A stretch of DNA of 58,532 bases from Streptomyces novaecaesareae (GCF_000716875.1 NZ_JNWQ01000040.1:1-58532); one strand, 5' to 3'; shown: positions 50,640 to 58,532, numbered from the stretch's first letter. The notes: generated from the letters alone by a model not told the origin. A program made the numbers and translations.

Positions 50640-52040
50640 GGCTTGACATCCTCCTCGTCCTAAAGGACGGGGATTCCTCCCGCGCCTGCGGCACGGACGC
50701 CCGTGGTCCGCTGGTCGCCGAGGTGGGTTCCCCGTTCGACGGGCTGTGCCCGGCGTGGGATCGCCACACCAGGTCTTGCCGGCCCTCCAGGGGCGTTTAG
50801 CCTGTCCGCCTGCCCGGCGGCCAGGATGTTGCGAGCAGCATTGAGGTCACGGTCATGCAGCACGCCACACGTGCCGCAGGTCCACGCGCGGACCGCGAGG
50901 GGCTTGGGCCCGTCGCGGTGTCCGCACTCCGAACAGAGCTGGGAGGACGGGAACGCGCGGTGCACGATGCCGATGTACCGTCCGTACCGGGCGGCCTTCT
51001 CCTCCAGCAGTCGCCGGAAGGTGGACCATCCGGCGTCGTGAACGGACTTGGCCAGGCGGCCACGGCCGAGGCCGCGCACGTTCAGATCCTCCAGGTAGAC
51101 GGCTTGATTCTCGCCGATCAACTTGGTGGTCTGCTTGTGCAGCCAGTCCCTGCGGGTGTCGGCCACCTTGGCGTGCGCCTTGGCGACCTTCGCTCGGGCC
51201 TTGGCCCGGTTCTTCGATCCCTTGGCCTTGCGGGAGAGTTCCCGCTGTGCGGCCTTGAGCTTCTTCTCCGCCTTGCGGAGGAAGCGAGGGTTGTCGATCA
51301 CGCTGCCGTCGGAGAGGACGGCGTAGGTGGTCAGGCCGAGGTCGATGCCGATCTCGGCATCGACCTCGGGCAGGGGATCGGGCTCCACCTCCACCACGAA
51401 ACTGGCGTGGTACCGCCCGGACGGGTCCAGAACGATCGTCACGGACGACGGATCGGCCGGCAGGGCACGCGACCACTTCACCCGCACATCGCCGATCCTC
51501 GCCAGGTTCAGCTTCCCGTTGCCCCGGATGCGGAACCCGTTGCGGGTGAACCGCAGCGACTGCCGGGCATCACGCTTCGACTTGAACCGTGGCAAGCCGA
51601 CCGGGCGTCCCTGCCGCTTGCCGGACAGCGAGTCGAAGAAGTTCCGGTACGCCGTGTCCAGGTCCCGGAGGGACTGGATCAGCGGGTCCACCCCGACCGA
51701 GGCGAGCCACGCCCGCTCGGCGGTCCTCTTCGCCGCCGTGATGACCTGCTTCTGCAAGTCCGTGGACTTCGGGTACGGCAGACCGCCCTTGCGGGCTTCC
51801 TTCCGCACCGCCAGAGCGTCGTTGTACACCACCCGCGCACACCCGAACGTCCGGGCCAGCGAAGCACGCTGACCCGCCGTCGGATAGACGCGATAGGAGT
51901 ACCGAAGATGCACGAGAGCAACCTACCGACAGGCACTGACAACGGCCCACGTCCGAGCCTCCGAAGATCACTCCGCCGCTTCGCGGCTCCGAGCCAAGGC
52001 CCCATTCCTCCCCGGCCTGAACGCCGGGGCATCCTGGGAG
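50640..52040 (-). mobile_element. IS605-family element carrying tnpB only
   Basis: A tnpB gene flanked by end hairpins: right end CCTCGTCCT-AA-AGGACGGGG at 50653-50672, left end CCCCGGC-CTGAAC-GCCGGGG at 52010-52029. No tnpA, so mobility would need a Y1 transposase in trans. The TnpA at 33562 recognises differently shaped ends and may not serve. Exact ends are uncertain by 10-20 bp. Confidence 0.72.
50660..51913 (-). CDS. tnpB: TnpB, stand-alone copy
   Basis: 417 residues, only distantly similar to the TnpB at 32297. N-terminus MHLRYSYRVYPTAGQRASLA; RuvC I EIGIDLGLTTYAVL, RuvC II VYLEDLNVRGL, zinc ribbon CSECG...CGTCG, RuvC III HDRDLNAARNIL: all catalytic residues are present. The C-terminal ~45 residues after NILAAG are encoded in the region expected to give the omega-RNA and end GGIPVL at the right-end hairpin. 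Confidence 0.92.
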   Translation of the reverse strand: MHLRYSYRVYPTAGQRASLARTFGCARVVYNDALAVRKEARKGGLPYPKSTDLQKQVITAAKRTAERAWLASVGVDPLIQSLRDLDTAYRNFFDSLSGKRQGRPVGLPRFKSKRDARQSLRFTRNGFRIRGNGKLNLARIGDVRVKWSRALPADPSSVTIVLDPSGRYHASFVVEVEPDPLPEVDAEIGIDLGLTTYAVLSDGSVIDNPRFLRKAEKKLKAAQRELSRKAKGSKNRAKARAKVAKAHAKVADTRRDWLHKQTTKLIGENQAVYLEDLNVRGLGRGRLAKSVHDAGWSTFRRLLEEKAARYGRYIGIVHRAFPSSQLCSECGHRDGPKPLAVRAWTCGTCGVLHDRDLNAARNILAAGQADRLNAPGGPARPGVAIPRRAQPVERGTHLGDQRTTGVRAAGAGGIPVL

Positions 52041-52047
52041 ATCAAAG

Positions 52048-53280
52048 GTGAACTCCGAAGCCCCGCAGTCCCCGATGCCCGCAACACCCGCAATGCCCGC
52101 GACACCCCCGGCGCCTCCTCGGATCAACCGCAGGAGGCTGCTGCTGAGCGCCGCGGGCGGCCTCGGCGCGCTCGCGGTCTGCGGCGGGGCCGGCTGGTGG
52201 GCGCGCCGGGACACCGCGCGCGGCCCCCGGCTGTGGGGCTCGGCCGCCCTGGGCGGGCGGGTCGTCCTGCCCGCCGGGGCGCGGCAGGGGCTGTACGCCT
52301 CGGGGTACGACGGCAGCGTGCGCGCGATCGACCCGGGCAGCGGCGCGGTGCTGTGGAGCCGGGAGATCGGCGCTGCCGACCCGGACGGCGGCTCGCCCGG
52401 GTGGCAGCTGGCCGACTCCGGCGGGTGGCCGCTGGCCTCGGGGGACGGCGTGGTGTGCGTGGTCTCCCAGGCCCGCGTCCAGGCCCGCGTCCAGGTCCTG
52501 GACGCGGCCTCGGGAGACCTGCGGTGGGAGGTGGCGCTGCCGGACTGGGCCCCGTCCGCGTGGCAGCAGGACCCGGCCGTCGGCGGTGGCGGCGTGTACA
52601 CGGTGCACGGGAGTTCGCTGCACTGCCACGACACGGCCGACGGTGCGCTGCGCTGGAGCAGCGACCCGGGCGTCTCGGGGCGGCTGGCGCTGGCCGGTGA
52701 CACCGTGTTCGCCGCCGGCGAGCGGTCCGGGCTGCTGGCGTTCGACGCGCGCGGCGGTGAGCGGCGCTGGGCGCAGGCGGCCGTCGGGCGCGCCAACGGC
52801 GCTCCCGTCGTCGAGCGGGGCGTGGTGTACGTCGCGCAGTCCGGTGAGGGGCCGGGCAGTGCGACGGTCTTCGCCCTGGACGCGGCCAGTGGCCAGGTGC
52901 TGTGGCGGCGCGGGCGGATGGACGTGCCGCAGGGCCCGCTGTCGGCCGCCGACCGGACGCTGTGCCTGCTCAGCGGCGCCCGGCTGACGGCGCTGGACGC
53001 GGCCACCGGCGAGACGCGCTGGACGGCGGCCGTGCCGGTGGGCCTGGGGCGCGGGACGGGTTCGATGACGGCCGCGGACGGCACCGCCTACGTGGGGACG
53101 AACGACGACCGGCTGTTCGCCTTCGACCTGGCGACGGGCCGGCTGCGCTGGCAGGACGAGCCGGAGCACCTGGACGCGGCCGGCGAGTACACCAGGGTCT
53201 TCCTGGCGGCCGCCGGCTCGGCCGTCTTCCGCGGCAGCCGCACGGGCCTGCACGCGCTGGGGGCGCTGCCGTCCGCCTGA
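52048..53280 (+). CDS. PQQ-type beta-propeller, membrane-anchored
   Basis: 410 residues. Pro-rich start (PMPATPAMPATPPAPP), then a stop-transfer helix RRRLLLSAAGGLGALAVCG, then an extracellular propeller of at least seven W-type blades with repeated AxDxxxGxxxW motifs (AIDPGSGAVLWSREIG, ALDAASGQVLWRRG, AFDLATGRLRWQD). Such domains are often the extracellular sensor of Ser/Thr kinases. Here the gene begins 8 bp from an IS605 end, and its GTG 52048 uses GGGAG within that end, so it could be the back half of a broken kinase gene. Confidence 0.78.
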   Translation: MNSEAPQSPMPATPAMPATPPAPPRINRRRLLLSAAGGLGALAVCGGAGWWARRDTARGPRLWGSAALGGRVVLPAGARQGLYASGYDGSVRAIDPGSGAVLWSREIGAADPDGGSPGWQLADSGGWPLASGDGVVCVVSQARVQARVQVLDAASGDLRWEVALPDWAPSAWQQDPAVGGGGVYTVHGSSLHCHDTADGALRWSSDPGVSGRLALAGDTVFAAGERSGLLAFDARGGERRWAQAAVGRANGAPVVERGVVYVAQSGEGPGSATVFALDAASGQVLWRRGRMDVPQGPLSAADRTLCLLSGARLTALDAATGETRWTAAVPVGLGRGTGSMTAADGTAYVGTNDDRLFAFDLATGRLRWQDEPEHLDAAGEYTRVFLAAAGSAVFRGSRTGLHALGALPSA

Positions 53281-53349
53281 GGTGTTCCGGCCCCGGCTCC
53301 TGTGGTGTGAAGCGGCCCGGGGCGCCCCGGGCCGGGGTCGCCGACCGGG

Positions 53350-53697
53350 CGCCACCCCGACCGCCACGGCGACAGCGGCGCGGACTTCGACGTCACCCGC
53401 CCGGTCAAGGACCACCTCGCCTTCGGGCACGGCCCGCACGTCTGCATCGGCGCGCCGCCGGCCCGCCTGGAGGGGCAGAGCGCGCTGCGCAAGCTCTTCG
53501 AGCGCTTCCCGGGCCTCGCGCTCGTCCCGGGCGCCCAGCTGCACCCGGTCGAGTCGCTGATCACCAACGGGCACCGCGCCCTGCCGGTGCTGCTCGGCCA
53601 GGCCCGGCACGCCGACCAGGGCCGGCCGTACGGCGGTACGGCCGTGGGCGCCCCACGCGGCGCAGTGCGGCGGGCCCGGGGCGGGGCGTGCGTGTGA
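53350..53697 (+). pseudogene. Cytochrome P450 C-terminal fragment
   Basis: Starts without ATG at RHPDRHGDSGADFDVTRP and continues with the heme-binding loop LAFGHGPHVCIGAPPARLEG, the cysteine ligand included, then LRKLFERFPGLALVPGAQLH and LITNGHRALPVLLG. This is the last quarter of an actinobacterial P450 (CYP105/107-like in style). The oxygen-binding I helix, the ExxR motif and the start are missing, so it is dead. Confidence 0.87.
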
Positions 53698-53887
53698 GCA
53701 ATGGCCGAGGGCGGGGGCCGTACGCACGGCCGGCGCGGGGGCCGGGTGAGGCGCGCCGGGCGGCTCGCGGCAAGCAGGCGCGCCCCTGTCAGATGTCAGG
53801 GACCGCCGCGGGGGCGGCGTTCCTAGGCTGACGGGCACCGGTCCGGCCGATCGCCGGGCCCCGCACCAGCCAAGGGAGTACCACCCC

Positions 53888-54253
53888 ATGCGCAGGATCT
53901 CGCACGCCATCGCCGCCCTCGGCCTCGCCACCGCCGCCCTGAGCGCGATGGGTACCGGCAGTGCCGGCGCCGCGGACGGCTCCTGGGCGAACTGCCCGTC
54001 CGGCGCGGTCTGCGTCTACCCGCAGAACCAGGACCCGGCCGTCTCGCCGACCGACGTCTACTGGACGTACGGCGCCCACAACCTGAGCAACCAGTCCGGC
54101 AACCACTGGGTCCTCAACAACCAGACCGGCGGCGCGCACGCGCACCTGTGCCGCGGTTCGGGCGGCGCGTCCTGCGTCTACGACATCCCGGCCCCGAGCG
54201 GCGTCTACTACGACCTGGGGCCGATCAACTCGATCACGCTCGACCGTCCCTGA
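53888..54253 (+). CDS. Secreted peptidase-inhibitor family I36-like protein
   Basis: 121 residues. Signal peptide AIAALGLATAALSAMGTGSA with AGA cleavage. The mature domain has NCPSGAVCVYPQNQD, NLSNQSGNHWVLNNQTGGA and the typical end PINSITLDRP, with four cysteines in the right places for two disulfides. The I36/SMPI group forms a crystallin-like fold; the prototype inhibits metalloproteases, but many homologues are untested. ATG 53888 has GGGAG. Confidence 0.82.
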   Translation: MRRISHAIAALGLATAALSAMGTGSAGAADGSWANCPSGAVCVYPQNQDPAVSPTDVYWTYGAHNLSNQSGNHWVLNNQTGGAHAHLCRGSGGASCVYDIPAPSGVYYDLGPINSITLDRP

Positions 54254-54524
54254 CGGTCCTTCATGTCCGCGTGTGGCGCGCGGGCGCGAGCCGGGGGGTG
54301 CCTGCCGCACGGGGGGCGGCGGGCACTCCCCCTCTCCGTCTTGACGTGCCCCTGACCTGTGCCCGGCCCGCCGGTCAAACTCTTGAACGGCGGGCTCCGC
54401 CGTGAACCCGGCCGCCGTGGCGCCGAGCTGTCCCCCTCGGGTCCGGCCCTCGGGATCCCCCGCGCGCCAACCGTTCACAAAGATAACGAATAGAGGCATA
54501 TTCCGGCCTGCTTGGATTTACTTA
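54254..54524. other. Intergenic region upstream of the ABC operon
   Basis: Contains no gene. The last 60 bp are clearly AT-rich for this genome (CACAAAGATAACGAATAGAG, GGATTTACTTA), consistent with a regulated promoter region for the transporter. Confidence 0.45.
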
Positions 54525-54553
54525 TTGACGTCATGCGCGCGCTCAGGTTTAAC
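54525..54553 (+). promoter_or_regulatory. Candidate promoter of the xylose-type ABC operon
   Basis: -35 TTGACG at 54525-54530 and -10 TTTAAC at 54548-54553 with 17 bp between, about 55 bp before the ATG. A TGACGTCA palindrome overlaps the -35 element and could be an operator. Confidence 0.5.
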
Positions 54554-54607
54554 TCCCCACACCCAGCCGCAGAGTCGCGGCGACGTCAGGGAGAGGCACC
54601 CCCACAC

Positions 54608-55702
54608 ATGAACGCCACGATGCGTCGCGCCGTCATCGCCACCACCGGCATATCGCTGGCCCTGTCCATGGCCGCCTGCGGGAAGGCCGGCGCCGACAAG
54701 AAGGACAGCGCCGCCGCCGGAGACACCAAGTCCATCGGCCTGCTGCTGCCCGAGAACGCCTCCTCCACCCGCTACGAGTCCTTCGACCGCCCGTTCATCG
54801 AGGCCAAGGTCAAGGCCCTGTGCGCGGACTGCAAGGTGCTCTACAGCAACGCCGAGGGCAGCGCCGCCAAGCAGAAGCAGCAGTTCGACACCCTCATCGC
54901 CCAGGGCGTGAAGGTGATCGTCCTGGACGCCTTCGACGCCAAGTCCACCCAGTCCTGGGTGCAGGAAGCGGCCGCCAAGGGCGTCAAGGTCGTCGCGTAC
55001 GACCGCCTGGCCACCGGCCCGGTCTCCGCCTACGTCTCCTTCGACAACGAGAAGGTCGGCGAGCTCCAGGGCCAGGCGCTGCTGGACGCGCTCGGCGCCA
55101 AGGCCGCCGACTCCGACATCGTCATGATCAACGGTGACGAGGCCGACCCCAACGCCGCCCAGTTCAAGTCCGGCGCCCACAAGGCCCTCGACGGCAAGGT
55201 CCGCAAGGTCGTCTACGAGCAGTCCGGTGAGTGGAAGCCCACCGTCGCCGGCCAGAAGATCGGCGCCGCGATCACCCAGTTCGGCAAGACCGGCTTCCAG
55301 GCCGTCTACTCCGCCAACGACGGCATGGCCGGCGCCATCATCACCCAGCTCAAGGGCGCCGGCATCACCGTGCCGGTCGGCGGCCAGGACGCCGGGCTCG
55401 ACGCCGTCCAGCGCATCGTCGCCGGCGACCAGGCCTACACCATCTACAAGGCCTACAAGCCGCTCGCCGACAACGCCGCCGAGCTGGCCGTCGACCTCCT
55501 CCAGGGCAAGGACGTCAAGACCGTCGCGTCCTCCACCGTCGACAGCGCCACCGACAAGGGCATCCCCGCCAAGCTGCTGGAGCCCAAGGTCGTCACCAAG
55601 GCGAACATCAACGACACGGTCATCGCCGACGGCCTCTACAAGGCCGCCGACATCTGCACCGCCGACTTCGCCGCCGCCTGCACCACCGCCGGCATCAAGT
55701 AG
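54608..55702 (+). CDS. xylF: Xylose-type sugar ABC transporter, substrate-binding lipoprotein
   Basis: 364 residues. Lipobox ISLALSMAAC with acylated Cys24. Periplasmic-binding-protein type I (RbsB/XylF) fold: SIGLLLPENASSTRYESFDR, DTLIAQGVKVIVLDAFDAKS, VMINGDEADPNAAQFKSG, AVYSANDGMAGAIITQL, VGGQDAGLDAVQRIVAGDQA. ENASSTRYE and GDEADPNA are typical of xylose binders in Actinobacteria. ATG 54608 has GGGAGAGG. First gene of the operon; a strong hairpin separates it from the ATPase gene. Confidence 0.9.
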   Translation: MNATMRRAVIATTGISLALSMAACGKAGADKKDSAAAGDTKSIGLLLPENASSTRYESFDRPFIEAKVKALCADCKVLYSNAEGSAAKQKQQFDTLIAQGVKVIVLDAFDAKSTQSWVQEAAAKGVKVVAYDRLATGPVSAYVSFDNEKVGELQGQALLDALGAKAADSDIVMINGDEADPNAAQFKSGAHKALDGKVRKVVYEQSGEWKPTVAGQKIGAAITQFGKTGFQAVYSANDGMAGAIITQLKGAGITVPVGGQDAGLDAVQRIVAGDQAYTIYKAYKPLADNAAELAVDLLQGKDVKTVASSTVDSATDKGIPAKLLEPKVVTKANINDTVIADGLYKAADICTADFAAACTTAGIK

Positions 55703-55712
55703 GCCCCGCAGC

Positions 55713-55748
55713 ACCGGCCCCGCGCGCACCCGTGTGCGCGGGGCCGGT
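55713..55748 (+). terminator. Intra-operon hairpin between xylF and xylG
   Basis: 17-bp stem with one G.U pair (CGGCCCCGCGCGCAC / GTGTGCGCGGGGCCG) around CC, directly after the substrate-binding gene. Such hairpins commonly make the binding protein more abundant than the membrane components. Confidence 0.65.
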
Positions 55749-55802
55749 CCTGCGCACACCCACCCCACCCCACCCCGCACAACCCCGCAGGAGATGGTTC
55801 AC

Positions 55803-56582
55803 GTGACAGGCGCACCCGTACTGGCGCTGCGCGAGGTCTCCAAGCGCTTCGGAGCCGTCCAGGCGCTCACCGACGTCGACCTCGACGTCCACGCCGGCGA
55901 AGTCGTCGCGCTCGTCGGCGACAACGGCGCCGGCAAGTCCACCCTGGTCAAGACGATCGCAGGCGTCCACCCGATCGACGAGGGCACCATCAGCTGGGAG
56001 GGCCGCCCGGTGCGCATCGAGCGCCCCCAGGACGCCCAGGCCCTCGGCGTCGCCACCGTCTACCAGGACCTCGCGCTGTGCGACAACCTCGACGTCGTCG
56101 CCAACCTCTTCCTCGGCCGCGAACTGCGCCGCCACGGCACGCTCGACGAGGTCGCCATGGAACGGCGCGCCAAGGAACTGCTGGACACCCTCTCGATCCG
56201 CATCCCCAGCGTCCGGATCCCCATCGCCGCCCTGTCCGGCGGCCAGCGCCAGGTCGTCGCCATCGCCCGCGCCCTGGTCGGCGACCCCAAGATCGTCATC
56301 CTGGACGAGCCCACCGCCGCCCTCGGCGTCGAGCAGACCGCCCAGGTCCTCGACCTCGTCGAGCGCCTGCGCGAACGCGGCCTGGGCGTGATCCTGATCA
56401 GCCACAACATGGCGGACGTCAAGGCCGTCGCCGACACCGTCGCCGTCCTGCGCCTGGGCCGCAACAACGGGGTCTTCCCGGTCGCCGACACCTCGCACGA
56501 GGAGATCATCTCCGCCATCACCGGCGCCACCGACAACGCCGTCACGCGGCGCCAGGCACGCATCGCGGAGGAAGCGAAGTGA
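55803..56582 (+). CDS. xylG: Xylose-type sugar ABC transporter, ATP-binding protein
   Basis: 259 residues, one ATPase domain. Walker A GDNGAGKST at 39-47, Q-loop in TVYQDLALCDN, signature LSGGQ at 145-149, Walker B IVILDEPTAA, switch His in LISHNMADVK. E. coli XylG has two fused domains; this half-size form is common in actinobacteria and must dimerise. GTG 55803 is chosen because GGAG lies nine bases upstream; ATG 55794 abuts the ribosome site. Confidence 0.9.
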   Translation: MTGAPVLALREVSKRFGAVQALTDVDLDVHAGEVVALVGDNGAGKSTLVKTIAGVHPIDEGTISWEGRPVRIERPQDAQALGVATVYQDLALCDNLDVVANLFLGRELRRHGTLDEVAMERRAKELLDTLSIRIPSVRIPIAALSGGQRQVVAIARALVGDPKIVILDEPTAALGVEQTAQVLDLVERLRERGLGVILISHNMADVKAVADTVAVLRLGRNNGVFPVADTSHEEIISAITGATDNAVTRRQARIAEEAK

Positions 56583-57865
56583 GCACCAGCCAGACCACCC
56601 CCACCCCGGCCGACGCAGCGGCCGACGCAGCGGCCCCCGCCGCGAGCGCCGCCGACCCCCGCCTGCTGGTGCGCCGCCAGGGCCTGGGCGGCTACGCCGA
56701 GGAGTTCCGCCGCAGGATCAAGAGCGGCGACCTCGGCTCACTGCCCGTCGTCATCGGCCTCGTCCTCATCGCGGTCATCTTCCAGAGCGTCACCGGCCAC
56801 TTCCTGCAGGCCGACAACCTCACCAACATCACCAAGTGGATCGCCGGCCCCGGCCTGATCGCGGTCGGCGTCGTCTTCGTCCTGCTGCTGGGCGAGATCG
56901 ACCTCTCGCTGGGCTCCGTCGCCGGCGTCAGCGCCGCCGTCACCTCCGTCCTGGCCGTACGCGAAGGCCTCAACGAGGGCCTGGCCATCCTGCTGGCCCT
57001 CGCCGCCGCCGTCGCCCTGGGCGCCCTGCACGGCTTCTTCTTCGCCAGGATCGGCGTGCCCGCCTTCGTCGTCACCCTCGCCGGCATGCTCGCCTGGAGC
57101 GGCCTGCAGGACTACGTGCTCGGCAAGCTCGGCACCGTCAACAACATCAACGACGGCATCGTCGCCAACCTGGACACCTACTTCCTCGGCGACGGCGACG
57201 TCCTCTACGCCTGGCTCCTCGCCGTCCTGGCCGTCGCCGCCTTCCTCACCGCCCAGCTCCTGGACGCCCGCCGCCGCACCGCCGCCGGCCTGCCCGCGCG
57301 CAGCACCGGCGAGATCGCCCTGCGCACCGGCGCCCTCGCCGTCCTCGCCCTGACCGGCGCCTACATGCTCAACCAGGACCGCGGCCTGCCGCTGCCCCTG
57401 GTGGTGCTGCTCGGCGTCGTCGTCCTCACCGACTTCGTGCTGCGCCGCACCTCCTACGGCCGGCAGATCTTCGCGGTCGGCGGCGGCGTGGAGGCCGCCC
57501 GCCGCGCCGGCATCAACGTCGCCCGGGTGCGGATCTCCGTGTTCATGCTCTCCGCGCTGCTCGCCGGGCTCGGCGGCCTGTTCATCGCCTCCCAGCAGGG
57601 CTCGGCCGACAAGCAGCTCGGCAGCGGCAACGTGCTGATGAGCGCGATCGCGGCGGCCGTCATCGGCGGCACCAGCCTCTTCGGCGGGCGCGGCAAGACC
57701 TGGTCGGCGCTGCTGGGCATCCTGGTCATCCAGTCCATCACCACCGGCCTGGACATGGTCCACGCCGCCCAGGCCATCCAGTACATGATCACCGGCGCCG
57801 TCCTGCTCGCCGCCGTCGTCCTCGACTCCCTCACCCGCCGCACCCGCACCGCCGGGCGCAGCTAG
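56579..57865 (+). CDS. xylH: Xylose-type sugar ABC transporter, permease
   Basis: 428 residues of the XylH/RbsC permease family, about ten to twelve membrane helices: SLPVVIGLVLIAVIFQSVTG, GPGLIAVGVVFVLLLGEIDL, VPAFVVTLAGMLAWSGLQDY. The EAA-like cytoplasmic loop is RTSYGRQIFAVGGGVEAARR. The Ala/Pro-rich cytoplasmic N-terminus (about 45 residues) is extra. GTG 56579 overlaps the xylG stop by four bases (GTGA) with GGAGG upstream. Confidence 0.9.
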   Translation: MSTSQTTPTPADAAADAAAPAASAADPRLLVRRQGLGGYAEEFRRRIKSGDLGSLPVVIGLVLIAVIFQSVTGHFLQADNLTNITKWIAGPGLIAVGVVFVLLLGEIDLSLGSVAGVSAAVTSVLAVREGLNEGLAILLALAAAVALGALHGFFFARIGVPAFVVTLAGMLAWSGLQDYVLGKLGTVNNINDGIVANLDTYFLGDGDVLYAWLLAVLAVAAFLTAQLLDARRRTAAGLPARSTGEIALRTGALAVLALTGAYMLNQDRGLPLPLVVLLGVVVLTDFVLRRTSYGRQIFAVGGGVEAARRAGINVARVRISVFMLSALLAGLGGLFIASQQGSADKQLGSGNVLMSAIAAAVIGGTSLFGGRGKTWSALLGILVIQSITTGLDMVHAAQAIQYMITGAVLLAAVVLDSLTRRTRTAGRS

Positions 57866-57889
57866 CCAGCGGGAACACACGCAGGACCC

Positions 57890-57922
57890 GTGCCCCGCCG
57901 TCTCGACGAGACGGCGGGGCAC
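57890..57922 (+). terminator. Terminator of the xylose-type operon
   Basis: Perfect 16-bp stem GTGCCCCGCCGTCTCG and complement around one A, 25 bp past the xylH stop. Confidence 0.85.
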
Positions 57923-58063
57923 AGTCGTTGGCGGGCCCGGGTTGCCCGCCCCGGCAACGGCACGCGCTTGGGCCCCGCCGGGATCGCCACCCGGCGCCCC
58001 GCCGCATCGCGGGGCGCCGGGCACTGGAACGCACGTCGTCCCCACTCCCCCACCAACCCCGGC

Positions 58064-58095
58064 GCGCGGGAAGTCGGCGGGGTCGACTTCCTGTG
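58064..58095. repeat. Dispersed AAGTCGGC palindrome, copy 8
   Basis: GCGCGGGAAGTCGGC-GGG-GTCGACTTCCTGTGC, with one G.U pair and one mismatch. Located 16 bp past the stop of the paralogue gene at 58112, matching copy 4 after the first paralogue. Confidence 0.8.
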
Positions 58096-58111
58096 CACAG
58101 CCGGGTGTTGA

Positions 58112-58532
58112 TCAGGTGCGGGCGGCCTTCCTCGCGTGGTCGCGGCAGCGCAGGAGGGCGAACTTGATGCGGGTGTCCGGGTTGGGCGCGGTGGCGAGGA
58201 GTTCGCCGGCGGTGACGAGGGCGGTCCAGTAGCGGGCGGGGTCACCGGTGCGGGGCATGGGGTGGGCGGCGGTGAGGGAAAGGTAGGCGACGGTCAGGTT
58301 GCCGGTGGTGAACCAGCGGTCCAGGCCGTGCCGGTGGCCGGGGCGGATGCCGCCCATGGCGTCGACGGCGACCAGGAAGAGGTCGACGACGGCGAGTTCG
58401 GTGGGGGTGAGGGGCTTGGGGACGTCGAAGACACCGAGGGCTTCGAGGAGTTCCCCGGTGTCGGCCTCGGAGTTCGGCCGGGGGTTGGCGAGCAGGACGT
58501 CGTAAATGTCGTCCAGGCGGCGGGCGGTCTCG
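58112..58532 (-). CDS. Conserved hypothetical protein, paralogue 2 (partial, runs off the window)
   Basis: 140 codons visible, starting upstream of the window edge. The protein matches paralogue 1 (14848-15426) almost residue for residue, from ETARRLDDIYDVLL through VDAMGGIRPGHRHGLDRWFT and ALLRCRDHARKA to a different tail (RT and stop). DNA identity is roughly nine in ten. By analogy an HATPase gene should lie just upstream, beyond the window. Confidence 0.85.
   Translation of the reverse strand, partial: ETARRLDDIYDVLLANPRPNSEADTGELLEALGVFDVPKPLTPTELAVVDLFLVAVDAMGGIRPGHRHGLDRWFTTGNLTVAYLSLTAAHPMPRTGDPARYWTALVTAGELLATAPNPDTRIKFALLRCRDHARKAART

Overview
The window is very GC-rich with near-universal G/C third positions. 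It carries streptomycete hallmarks: Scr1-type XRE regulators (DUF5753) paired with DUF397 genes, SMPI/I36-like and DUF2690 secreted proteins, a bL37 mini-gene and a Pls/PosA-type poly-amino-acid synthetase. I infer a member of Streptomycetaceae (Streptomyces or Kitasatospora), probably an accessory or arm region, because mobile elements and broken genes are frequent.

Layout. 1-8.0 kb: one giant secreted DNRLRE/LamG/RHS protein on the minus strand that stops mid-repeat, with no RHS core or toxin tip. 8.2-14.4 kb: GH35 beta-galactosidase, DUF4253 protein, aldo/keto reductase, an unknown gene, then an XRE gene plus a sigma-region-4-like gene and a small membrane protein. 14.8-17.3 kb: a regulatory island (unknown gene, HATPase anti-sigma-like gene, Scr1-type XRE, two tandem DUF397 genes). 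17.35-19.2 kb: a complete group II intron on the minus strand. 19.4-24.1 kb: CbrC-like gene, a dead DDE transposase, secreted DUF2690 and ET79-like proteins, a membrane protein, bL37, a cupin and a decapitated MarR gene. 24.2-31.8 kb: metabolic and regulatory genes (XRE, LysR with divergent dehydrogenase, BPL_N lipoprotein, VOC/AraC pair, beta-carbonic anhydrase, flavin reductase). 32.1-34.1 kb: an IS200/IS605 element (tnpA, tnpB) lying inside a DUF4287 gene that it splits exactly in two. 34.2-38.2 kb: the Pls/PosA-type synthetase. 38.6-47 kb: small genes, a pentapeptide-repeat operon, a histidine phosphatase, a four-gene Nudix operon divergent from a second Scr1/DUF397 module, a lipoprotein and an ankyrin fragment. 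47.1-53.7 kb: serine beta-lactamase-like lipoprotein, a strikingly eukaryote-like NTF2, GNAT, a second TnpB element, a PQQ-type propeller and a P450 fragment. 53.9-57.9 kb: I36 inhibitor and a xylose-type ABC transporter operon. The window closes in a close paralogue of the gene at 14.8 kb.

Cross-cutting features. A short palindrome with arms built on AAGTCGGC/GCCGACTT recurs at least eight times (12.6 kb in triplicate, 14.8, 39.7, 40.8, 49.1 and 58.1 kb). It always sits between genes or next to gene remnants, and four copies follow stop codons within about 30 bp. It looks like a dispersed terminator or REP-like family. No tRNA, rRNA or CRISPR array was seen.
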